A DNA stretch of 64,000 nt from Castor canadensis (Eukaryota > Chordata > Mammalia > Rodentia > Castoridae). The notes below the pieces were generated by a model. It saw only the letters and a list, made by a program, of their open reading frames with translations. It was not told where the DNA came from and made no database searches. Below, one piece after another: positions 51,701 to 63,700 of this stretch. The translations under genes and the position numbers were made by a program. The stretch is taken from the NCBI RefSeq assembly GCF_047511655.1, contig NC_133389.1, forward strand, positions 29,921,501 through 29,985,500, given 5' to 3'. The first letter of the stretch is position 1. Every line of letters starts with the position of its first letter.

Positions 51701-54700
51701 ACACCACACACACATACACATGCAGACACACACACAGGCGTTAGCTCATGTCTCCAGGTCAAATTCAGCCCATGGACCATTAGTTTGAGACACTGGGCGT
51801 GATGCCACAAACATCCAGTGGGCAGAGAGTGTCTAGATTGAGAGGAGATGAAACAGGGAAGTCCATTAGATGGACTGTGGAGGCCAAGGTGACCGTAAGC
51901 CCATTTCATAGTGGCATGGGGGGATGGCAAGAAAGAGAAGGCCACTCTTGACCAGGTTGGCATCGAAGGGGAGCTGGAGGAGATACTGGGAGAAACGTGA
52001 TTTTCTGATTCCCAGCCCTCATTTATTGGGAACCTTGTGATCTCTGTGTAGATGGGAAGGAGTCTGTGGAGAGGAAAACATTTGGAAATACTGAAAAAGC
52101 AAGGTTAGAATAAGGAATACAGCTGAGGAGTTAGTATTGGAAAGGAGAGGGGTTTCTTTTGAGCAGAACCACAAAGAACAATGAGGGTAGATCCAGAGAT
52201 ATTTTTAAGTACCATGAAGTTGAGAGACTATCACATTGGTCTCAGTAGTCATAAAATAGAAGGTAGGATGACCAATGTGAAATGAAAATCTTAGGGACAA
52301 ATTCTGTTGTTTTCTTGCATCTTTTCCCATCGACTTCTTAGGGTTATTCTTCCTTTCTCTGAACTCATGATTGGCATTAGACTCTTTGGCATATGTTCAT
52401 TTATTCACTGGTATTATTTTCTACATAGTAGTACTGTATTCTTACCATGATACTGAAAGCTATGTATTTTATACCTGCTGCCTGATTGCTTTAAATGCAA
52501 AGAGTAACTGGTTTGATTATTTTACCCTTTTATCCACTGGTAGGGTATCTGTGCAGATCAAGTGAAAGTTTATGGCTGTCATCGTTACCAGAGAGTAGAG
52601 ATGAATGAAAATGCACTGGGGGAACTGAAGAAGCTATTTGATGCCAAATCTGAGCACCTTCATCAGACTCTGGCCCTTCATTCTTATACTTCTGTGCTCT
52701 CGAGGCTGCAAGTGGAGTCTTATATCTATGCATTGCTCAATAGCTCAGCTGTTCTGAGGTCTTTAGCAATTCATCAGCAAGGCCAAGGTGTGTGAGTAAT
52801 GAAGGTCTCCCTCTTTCTTATATTCGAAAGTGGACAAAAGAAAAGTATGACTGGTTGAATTGACTGGATACTAGTTGGTCTTATAAGGTATTATATGTAT
52901 ATGTAATTTTTTCTTGCCTCCCCCAATGTAGAACTGAGATCTGCCTTAGTGGCATTTCTTGGGAACAGAGTTATGCCTTCCTTCCCCATGGTTGTCATTC
53001 TCTGTTTCTCTAGGATGCCAAAAAGCTTGCTTTCTGTCAGTAATGTCCCTTCCTGTGCTAGTTTATGTGCTCATTACCAAGTGGAGTTCAAATAGAGTTT
53101 GATTCCAAAACTAAATTTTTCTGTCCTCTATCTCTTGCACATTATTTTTGCTTGTCCAGTTTGTTTGGCTGTGTTTAATTTTTAAATGAGGATCTATAAT
53201 GTTTTGAACTTATCATCTTAATTTGGATTTTAAGAAGCTAGCCTTTACTGCATGATATATTGATGTACTTATTTAATTATGCCGTCTTTATTTTTGGGAT
53301 CGAGATTAGGATCCTCTAAAACTGAAAAGTTTTCTCCTCTCCTCCTCCAAACCTTCTTTCTTTCTTTCTTTTTTTGGTGGTTCTGGGGTTTGAACTCAGG
53401 GCCACCTTGAGCCACTCCGCCAGCCCTTTTTTGTGAAGGACTTTTTTGAGAGAGAGTCTCATGAACTATTGCCTGGGCTGGATTTGAACCGAGATCCTCC
53501 TGATCTTTGCCTCCTGCGTAGCTAGGATTACAGGGGTGAGCCACCTGTGCTTGCCTCCATCTTGCTTTCTTAAGTAGTCAGAGAGCTGGGGATAGGTCAG
53601 AGGCTAGCTTTTAGGTAAAAACATAATAAACTGTGATAAAGTTGAGTTTCCCTTGCTTTGAAATATTGATCTGCTTAATAGAAATTCAAATCTCTGTGCT
53701 GGGGATTGAATTCAGGGTTTGTGCATGCTAAGCAAACTCTACCACTGAGCTGGACCCCCAGCCCATAATTCGGATTTCTTGAAGGAACATTTATATTTGT
53801 ATTTTTATTTGAGCTAAACATTTAAAGTATTTTGGTTGTTTGTTTTAAGTGAAGACACTAAACATTCCTTCCAAAGCACCATTTATGTGGGACTCATTTA
53901 ATCCTCTCTTTACTTTATAGTTTCTAAAGTGGCAGAAAGCATTCCCTCTGATCTGTGTCAGTTGAAGGAGTGCATTAGTGTCTTGTTCATGTTCACAAGG
54001 AGAGTGAATGAAGATACTCAGTTCCATGATGATATTCTTCTGTGGCTGCAGAAATTGGTAAGGGACAGATACACAATAATTTTTTTTTTATTGCCTGAAC
54101 AATTTAAGAATTAACTCTTATTTCATCCTATTTTTTCTTAGCTTCTTAAAGCAATTCATTTAGTGAGTTAATGACTTTTCTTTGATTATGACACATGGTA
54201 ATGTTATTTATCTAGTGATTACTGAGCACAGGTGTTTTTATTTTTGTAAATTATGTTAAATGGACTCTGACTTTTAGCTCAGAGTTGAACTCAGAAAGAC
54301 ATGGAAGTGAGGGAAAAGAAGAAAGGTGTCAATATTTGCAAAATTTGGGAATGATGTTAAGTGTTACTGAGGGAATGGGTATTTTTTTATTGGTTCTATT
54401 TCCCACTAAGGTTCATACTAGAGTTTTTGTTCTTTTGACGCAGTCTCACTGTGTAGCTCAGGCTGGCCTTGAACTCTGTATCTAGCCCAGGCTGGCCTTG
54501 AACTTGTGATCCTCCTGCTTGTACCTCCCTGAGTGCTAATAATTTACCTTTTTTCCTGTGGTGATTGAAGCAAGGACCTTGTACTGACTTAAATCTTCAC
54601 CCCTAGAGTTCTTAAATATGGGGCTGATATTCTAAGCATATTTATTTGAATTTTTATTTTTATTTATTTATTTATTTTATTTAATTTTATTTTATTCATA

Positions 54701-57700
54701 TGTGCATACATTGTTTGGGTCATTTCTCCCCCCTTCTTCCCCCCGCCCCCTTCCTTACCTCCCTCCTCCCTTACCCCCCCTTACCCCTCGCTACCAGGCA
54801 GAAACTATTCTGCCCTTATCTCTAATTTTGTTAAAGAGAGAATATAAGCAATAATAGGAAGGACCAAGGGTTTTTGCTAGTTGAGATAAAGATAGCTATA
54901 TGGGGAGTTCACATGCATTGATTTCCTGTACATGTGTGTTACCTTCTAAGTTAATTCTTCTCGAACTAACCTTTTCTCTAGTTCCTGGTCCCCTTCTCCT
55001 ATTGGCCTCAGTTGCTTTAAAGTATTGGCTTTACAATAAAGGAAATGCAAATTAAAACCACGCTAAGATTCCACCTCACCCCTGTTAGAATAGCCATCAT
55101 CAGCAACACCACCAACAACAGGTGTTGGCGAGGATGCGGGGGAAAAAGGAACCCTCTTACACTGTTGGTGGGAATGTAGACTAGTACAACCACTCTGGAA
55201 AAATATTTGGAGGCTACTTAAAAAGCTAGACATTGATCTACCATTTGATCCAGCAATACCACTCTTGGGGATATACCCAAAAGACTGTGACACAGTTTAC
55301 TCCAGAGGCACCTGCACACCCATGTTTATTGCGGCACTATTCACAATAGTCAAGTTATGGAAACAGCCAAGATGCCCCACCACTGACGAATGGATTAAGA
55401 AAATGTGGTATCTATACACAATGGAATTTTATGCAGCCATGAAGAAAAAGAAATGTTATCATTCACTGGTAAATGGATGGAATTGGAGAACATCATTCTG
55501 AGTGAGGTTAGCTTGGCCCATAAGACCAAAAATCGTATGTTCTCCCTCATATGTGGACATTAGATCAAGGCCAAACACAACAAGGAGATTGGACTATGAG
55601 CACATGATAAAATCGAGAGCACACAGGAAGGGGTGAGGATAGGTAGGACACCTAAAAACTAGCTAGCATTTGTTGCCCTTAACGCAGAGAAACTAAAGCA
55701 GATATCTTAAAAGCAACTGAGGCCAATAGAAAAAGGGGAAACAGGTACTAGAGAAAAGGTTAGATCAGAAAGAATTCACCTAGAAGGTAACACCCATGCA
55801 CAGGAAATCAATGTGAGTCAATGCCCTGTATAGCTATCCTTATCTCAACCAGCAAAATCCCTTGTCCCTTCCTGTTATTGCTTATACTCTCTCTATAACA
55901 AAATTAGAAATAAGGGCAAAATAGTTTCTGCTGGGTATTGAGGGGGGAGGAGAGGGAGGGGGCGGAGTGGGTGGTAAGGGAGGGAGTGGGGGCAGGGGGG
56001 AGAAATGACCCAAGCCTTGTATGCACATATGAAAAATAAAATTAAAAAAAAAAAAAGTATTGGCTTTAGTGTCTCTGTGTTGAGGGCAACAAATACTATC
56101 TAGTTTTTTGGGTGTCTTACCTATCCTCATACCTTCTTTGTGTGTTCTTGCTTTATCATGTGATCAAAGTCCAATTCCCTTGTTGTGTTTGCCCTTGATC
56201 TAATATCCACATATGAGGGAGAACATATGATTTCTGGTCTTTTGGGCCAGGCTAACCTCACTCAGAATGATGTTCTCTAGTTCCATCCCTTTACCTGCGA
56301 ATGATAACATTCATTCTTCTTCATGGCTGCATAAAATTCCATTGTGTATACATATCACATTTTCTTAATCCATTTGTCAGTAGTGGGGCATCTTGGTGGT
56401 TTCCATAACTTGGCTATTGTGAATAGCACTGCAATAAACATGGGTGTGCAGGTGCCTCTGGAGTAACCTGTGTCACATTCTTTTGGGTATATCTCTAAGA
56501 GTGGGATTGCTGGATCATATGGTAGATCAATGTTTAGATTTTTAAGTAGCCTCCAGATTTTTTTCCAGAGTGGTTGTTGGATTTTTAAAACTATTACAAC
56601 TGAGATTGTATTAAATTACTTGACATCTATTCCAATGTGGTTAGTGTGTTTTTGTCATAGTGTTTATAGATTGATTGGCCTCTGTGTACCTCTGTGATAG
56701 AAACTCAACCAGTCAATAGTATTTATCTGGTTACTCTTGAAAGATTACATGTACTTAAACATCAGATAAATGGCTTGGCTAGATTGTTATATAAATTCTT
56801 TTTCTTTGAAAATCTGAACCCATGAACCCTTTGTTGTACAGGTGTCAGTGTTACAAAGAGTCGGCTGTCCTGGAGATCACCTCTTTCTCCTAAACCATAT
56901 TCTTCGATGCCCAGCTGGTGTGAGTAAGTGGGCTGTCTCTTTCATCCAGGTAAGATGTGTGGCCTTCTGATTCCACAAAGAGAGGGGTAAAGAGTTTTAT
57001 TGGACTTTTTTTTCTGAACAAACTGCTTAAAATAAGTTACTTAAAAATACTGGTACTTAAGATAAAATTCTTAAAATAGATCTAGTATATACTTGTAGGA
57101 GGTGTTATGCCAAAACTTCTTAGGCTACCCACAGTTGATGAAATTAGGAAGTTATGATAGACTTGTAAAAGTTCACTTATAGTCTGGCTTGGTAGATTCA
57201 GTAGTATTTAATTCTGTAGCATTTATGTGTAGGAAGGCTTTCTAGGATGATTTTTTTCCTGTAGTACTCAACATGACTTCCTAAAGTAATCCATCTCATG
57301 TCACAGATGTTACAGGTAAAACAGAAGCCACCAGCATACTAGCAGAGATCTTGGGCCTATGTGGTCAACTCGAATAGACTTCAAAGTTGATCATATGGTT
57401 TGTAGTTTCTCCTCTCTGATGTTTCCTGTGGGTCTTTTTATTACTCATAGCAACTGCTGACATGGTAGGAGCCAATATGTATGCCATGTTCATCTTCACA
57501 TTTCCTTTACTTTAGTATTTTTGGTGGCAAGAAGTGTGAATATTTTTAAAGAGAAGGAAGAATTTTTTTTTTGCTTTTGTTTTGTTTTTTTTTTTTGGAT
57601 TGGAGTAGTAGTATGCTCCTTCATCTTATGTTGTCACAGGTGATTGATGTAAACTTCTCACGTACTTCTGATCTTGAGTATAGCAGAGGCAGTGCTGCCA

Positions 57701-60700
57701 GGTAACCACGAGCTGTGTCTTGCACTTGTGGATTAGGTGCCAGTTTCACCTTTGTTCTCTTAATAGCAATTTTATTGTTAGAGTGCTTGTGAACTAAAAT
57801 TATGGACACTTGAATTGGTTTTCTACAGTGTGCCTTTTTCTTTTCTGATTTCAGATCAAAGTCCTGAATAACCCATCAGGGGTCTTTCATTTTATGCAGT
57901 CTCTTGCCCTGCTGATGTCTCCTGTCAAGTAAGTGTGGAAGAGCTTTGGGAAGTAGAAATTGAAATGCTTCTTTCTGTCAAAGGATTGGCTTTCTTGACT
58001 CCAGATCCAAAGGAGAATTGCTAACAGACATGTCAAGATTCTAGAGTTTAACATTGCAGATTTTCTTTGGGTTCGGTACTCCAAAGTGACCCTTTTAAGC
58101 TGCTTATCAACCCTTTTTTGGAGCCTCCTTTTTAGTATGTTTGTCTCTCTTATTGTATATATCATTGTGAAAGGTGCCACAGATAAAGAGATGATTTATT
58201 CCTTAGAAGTAAGAGATTTGGTGCTACAGGATAAAAAACCACAGAGATTTATGTACTGAATTGTGAGGCTTGGTTGCTGCAATAGAAATTTAGAGAATGA
58301 AGAGTTGAGTGGAATAGATGGTTGATGGTGGCTGATTTCATTGAGAGAGAAGGACTAGGGAGACCTGGAGTGGGGAGAAGATTGCAGTGTAGTTTGGAGT
58401 GGCTGCACAGAGATAGGCAGATCAGCTTAAATGGGGCAAAGGCGAGTGCAGGAGGTGGTAACAAAAGTGAATAACTAGGGAGAGTTAAAGGGTAGACAGT
58501 TTATGACTAAGGAATCTAGATTTGATATGGTCTGGCTTTTCTAGCACTGGAAGGTCTTTAAACAGATAAAGTTGTATTTATGGAAGATTTGGGTGGACTG
58601 AAGGCAGAAGAATATGTACTTCTGCTTAATTGAATGGTTACAAATGTCTGGCTCTCCTGGCTCTGGAACCCAAACCCAATATCAAGAGGGCACATCCTCA
58701 ACTTGGGGAGAAGGCAGGGTCAGTGTATAGATGACCCCAAACTGTGTGTGTTACTGTCATCTGCTCTCAGGCCCTAGAATACTTGTCTACCTCTAAACCT
58801 GTTTCAGGGTCATGGTAGAGGACAGAGGAGGGGAACTTGTAGATCACCTTTCCCAGGTCAGGATTTAGTAGCTGACTGAATAAAGGGAAAGGAATGGGTC
58901 AGTGGTAACTCTAGACTGTGCAAGTCCAAATGACTGAGAAAGTTTTAGAAGCACTAACACACAGAAAACTCAGAAAGGAGAGTTGTTTTGTACAGAGGAA
59001 ATTTGAGGTCATTGATGCATCCAGGTGGTCACATACAAGTGACACAAAATGATGGACACCTGCAGCTTAGGATTAGAGCTTGCCTGGTTGAAATGCAGCA
59101 CTGTAGCTACAGAGCTAGAGGTGAGAGAAGGTTTTTGGTGAAAGGTAGAAATACGCCTTCTCAGAGAGGACTGAGAACTGGGTTGTGGTCTAAGAGAAGA
59201 GACTGTCTTGGTTAACCTACTCATCAGATCCAGTGAGTTGCTTGGGAAAAGGCCAGCTGACATGAGTTCTGGCTTCTCTCCCTTACCACATGCTTGCAGA
59301 GGTTGCTTCTTCACAGGGAGATATGATTTGACTCAGATGTTTTTGCCTTTGTATGTACTTTTTTGGCCCTAAACAAGTCTCTATCATGTGTGGATTGCCC
59401 TTTTGTATTCAGTAAGACACATTTCCTAAAGGCTTCTCCCCAGCAACACTCCTCAGCCTGTTTGAAGGAAGGCTTTATAACAACCATACTACATAGCTTC
59501 TACTGTGAACTGGTTGCTGTACTGGTCTAACTGCGTTTCCACAGTTACTCAGCATTACTAATTTGGAATGGTTATGCTTTCTATTCAGTTAGTGAGATTT
59601 TAGAATCCTTTATTTTCAGCCAGTTCTTCCTTCTTGTTTGCTGATTTAAACCATTCAAAGGTGCATTGATGATCTAGGATGTACTCAGGTGGGGCTTTCT
59701 ATGTTTTTGTGATCAGAGTTTTTCCTGCCCTTCTTTAGAAATCGAGCAGAGTTTATGTGCCACATGAAGCCCAGTGAGTGGAAGCCATCCTCTTCTGGGC
59801 CTTCGTCTGGGACCTGGACACTAGTGGATGAGGGAGGAGAAGAGGTAACTTGCCATATCTGCATCGTTTCACTAATCATTTTGAACTGTTTTTATGTGCC
59901 AGGTGTGGTTCTGAGCACTTCCCCTATATTATCTCATTTAATTCTTCCAGCAGCCCCTTGAGGGGTACTGTTGTGATTCCCATTTAGAGAGAACGGGAAA
60001 CTGAAGTGCAGAGGAGTGAAATAACTTGCTTCGAATCAGATGGTCATTAAATGTGAAGCCACTGGAGGCAGTGTGTTAGGCTGTCACCCTTCTTTAGGAT
60101 ATCATTCTATTCAGTTGGGAGAATCTGGAACCTAGAATTGAAATATAGCCATGGTATGTGAAATTTACATCAGGATTTTCTTTTATGTAGTAACAAGTTC
60201 CTGGGGGGGGTCTCACCTACAGAGTATCAAAGACCCTGAATAATTAAGAACTGGGGCTCACCAAGGTTCTACTTTAACGCTTAAGAATTTCTTACCTAGA
60301 TCTTCTCATTTGAATGGGTAAAAGCTGGTTTTCTTTTTTTTTTTTTTTTTTTTTGGTGGTACTGGGGCTTGAACTCAGGGCCTTGCATTTGCTAGGCAGG
60401 TGCTCTACCACTTGAACCACTCCACCACCCCTGGTTTTCTATTTTTGTTGAGAATTTAATTATCAAAATACAGCTTCTCAAGATAACGCTTGCTAATTTT
60501 TTTTAAATTGCTATTTATTTATTTATTTATTTGCCATATAAATGGTTAGTGTATTTGTATGAAAATTTTTTCTCCAGCTCATTATGAGTGTTTTTTTCTG
60601 GTCCAAATCTTCATAAGATATTTTTATTTAGGATGTCCATTTACCAGATTTACAAAATCCCTCTCTGTTTAAGAAGTTGAAAGTAGGCAGTGGACAGTTC

Positions 60701-63700
60701 TTAGAATGACAGGCATGGAGTTGTAGGGTTTATGCCTATTTATTTCCCTAGGTACTCATTCAGAAATAGATGTCCCCTTCACAGAACTTCACAGTCATTT
60801 TACTCCTCCTGACACTTGCAGCAAGTAGAGAGGTGGTGGTAAATGATGTGGGTATACAGCACCTTTGCTAGAGCCTGATATACTTTCCTAAAGAGCTTCT
60901 CATGACCTGTAGAAATTGGTCCTTAAAAGATTATAATGGAGCAGTATTTTTTTCTAGAATGATATTTTTAAGAAAAAAGTCTTTTTTTTTTTTGGTAGAT
61001 TAAGGACCCTGTATTGGTGGCTGGTTCTTGGTTAGCATTTACCAAATGTTGAGTGAATTCAAGAACTTAGGGAGCTGGGTACAGTGACACATTTCTATAA
61101 ATCCAGCATTAGGGAAGCTGAGGCTGGAGGACCATGAGTTCTAGGCCAGCCTGGGCTACATAGTGAGACCCTTGGGCACTTTACAGTAAGCCTCACCCGG
61201 GCCTACAGCCTGACATCCAGATGTTTCTGAGCCTGCCTGGTGATTTTTATGTTCACTCAGAGTTAAGAACTACTACTCTAATTGAAGTTTTGACGTTCTT
61301 ATTTGTTACCCATTTCGAATATTATATTAATCTATTTTGCATAACTGTAACAAAATACTCAAGGCAAGTAGCTTTATATAAAGAAGAGGTTTAATTGGAT
61401 TATAGTTTTGGAGAAAATCCAAACGGCATGGCACGGCCTTGGCAAGGGCCACATGGTAGATCACAAGTCAAAATAGGAAGCCAGCCTAGTGCCTGTGGCT
61501 CATGCCTGTAATCCTAGCTACTTAGGAGGCAGAGATCAGAAGGATTGATGTTCAAAGCCAGCCTGGGCAAATAGTGCCTGAGACCCTATCTTGAAAAAAA
61601 ACCTTCACCAAAAAGGGCTGGTGGTGTGGCTCAAGGTGTAGGTTCTGAGTTCCAATCCTAGCACTGCAAAAACAAAACAAAAACCCAGGAAGCCAGAGAG
61701 CTGGATGAGGACAGAGTTGCCCTTTTTAAAGCAACCTTCTTGTGAGAAATACTAAGGGGTCCATAAGAACTTTTTTTTTTTTTTTTCAGTATTGGGGTTT
61801 GAACTTAGAGCCTACACTTTGAGACACTCCACCAGCTCTTTTTTGTGATGGGTTTTTTGAGAGAGGGTCTTGAGAGCTGTTTTCTCAGGCTGGCTTTGAA
61901 TTGCGCTCCTCCTGCTCTCTGTTTCCTGAGTAGCTAGGATTATAGGTGTGAGCCACTGGCACCCAGCAAGAACTTTCTTAATTCCTTCCAAGGGTATTTT
62001 CTCCATGGCTTAAGGATCTCCCACTAGGCCCCACCTTTTAAAGGTTCCACACTATCTCCCCACATTGCTAGCCTCAGAACCAAGTTCCCAACACAGGAAT
62101 CGCAGGGGAAAAATTGCATATGAACCTAGCAGACACATCAAAGGATTAAAATGAGTGGCTTGAGAAGATTATGAATGAATTGCATTTGTCCTTTGTTGAA
62201 ATTGAAGTGATACATTCTTCAAGTTCTCAGGATCTTTTTACATCCTTTCACTTTGAATGTAGTATATCTTAGGACACAGGTCAGCTTGGTTTCTAAGGTG
62301 AATTTAGCATTCTGTATCAAACATAAAGACCCCAATGATACTGCCTATATGATCTCTGTGTGTGACCACTGTTACATTTTCCTGCCCTCAGCAGCACTAA
62401 TTGATAGTTGAACTTGAGTCTTCTGTAGACACATGCTAACTGCTTCAACAAAAGTTTGTTGAGCACTGTAGTGGACCTTTATTTTAGGGGAAGAAAATTT
62501 TACCTAATGTAAGTACTGTGTACTCATGTATGTAAATGCAAAAATGATACCTGTTGAAACTATTCCAAGAATTGGTAGGAGGGGGATAAAGAAGAATGAT
62601 GGAGGAGGTGAATTCAAGTATGATATATTTGATACATTGTAAGAACTTTTGTAAATGTCACTATGTACCTTTCACCCAGCACTACAATTAAAAAAATTTT
62701 ACCTAAAACAACTTAGTACCTGGGTGTGTTTAATTGATGTTATCAAAGTACTGTGATATATATATAGTAAGGTCCCCAGTCTAGGGAAGTTTTTTCCTTT
62801 TTTTAATCTTTGGGATGGAAATTGAGTGAGAGCTGTTTCAGCCCTTGGAGAAAGGACACAACCCAGATACATATAAAATTACTCTGCATTTTGCAAGGAT
62901 TTATGGGCTATCTGAGAAACTGAGGCTATAAATCTTTGTTTTTAAGGAAAAGTTCACGTGGACCAATGAAGATTCCACATGTGTATCACTGAGAGCGGGG
63001 ATAATTTAGCTTCTATAACTTCAGACCCAAGTGTGTTCTGATCCAATCAGCTAACACATCTTGGCATCTTTCCTTTAGGATGAAGACCCTGAGACCAGTT
63101 GGATTCTCCTTAATGAAGATGATTTGGTCATCCTTTTGTCACAGTTTCCATTTCATGAACTCTTTCAACATCTTCTTGGGTTTAAAGCGAAAGGTAGCCC
63201 AATTTCTTTTGTCATCCATCAGATGTGGTAGTGGCAAGCTCCACATAGGAAGCATAGTATCCTGCTTCTTGGTGACTCATGATACTGGTTTTCCTGTGCT
63301 ATTTATTCTGGATTTCCTTTCTTTTGTGCTGGTAATTTCCCACTCAGTGCTTAAATGTGAGAAGGCTGACTAGCTTACATGTTGCCTGGCTTAAAAATAC
63401 TTTTAAATTTTGCACTTTCACTCGTTTCCTATTTCATGTTGGCATAGGAGCCAGAATAATGGGATTATTAATTCCCTCCATCCTGGTTTCGTTTCCCACT
63501 AAGGTATTTATACCTATATCCTTCACCATTTTCTCATAGTAATTATAATTTTATGTTTTTATCTGATTAACTTATAGGTGATTATTTTCCTGAAACAACA
63601 AGACCTCAAGAGATGATGAAAATTTTCGCCTTTGCCAACTCATTAGTGGAGCTTCTGGCTGTGGGATTAGAAACCTTTAACAGAGCCCGTTATAGGCAGT

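Larger units (their letters stand above)
61325..62130 (+). mobile_element. MaLR-like LTR interrupted by two SINEs
   Basis: LTR pieces: 61325-61485 (ataactgtaacaaaatactc, gaggtttaattggattatag), 61682-61770 and 61972-62130 (cactaggccccaccttttaa, cccaacacaggaatcgcagg). SINE dimers sit between them at 61488-61680 (plus) and 61775-61970 (minus). Confidence 0.6.
59845..63078 (+). other. EPG5 intron 7
   Basis: Contains a MIR (59885-60080), ID unit (60340-60435), B1 (61075-61175), a MaLR-like LTR (61325-62130) carrying two SINEs, and an L1 3'UTR-like tail (62500-62700). No exon was seen. The intron separates the two LIR motifs. Confidence 0.65.
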
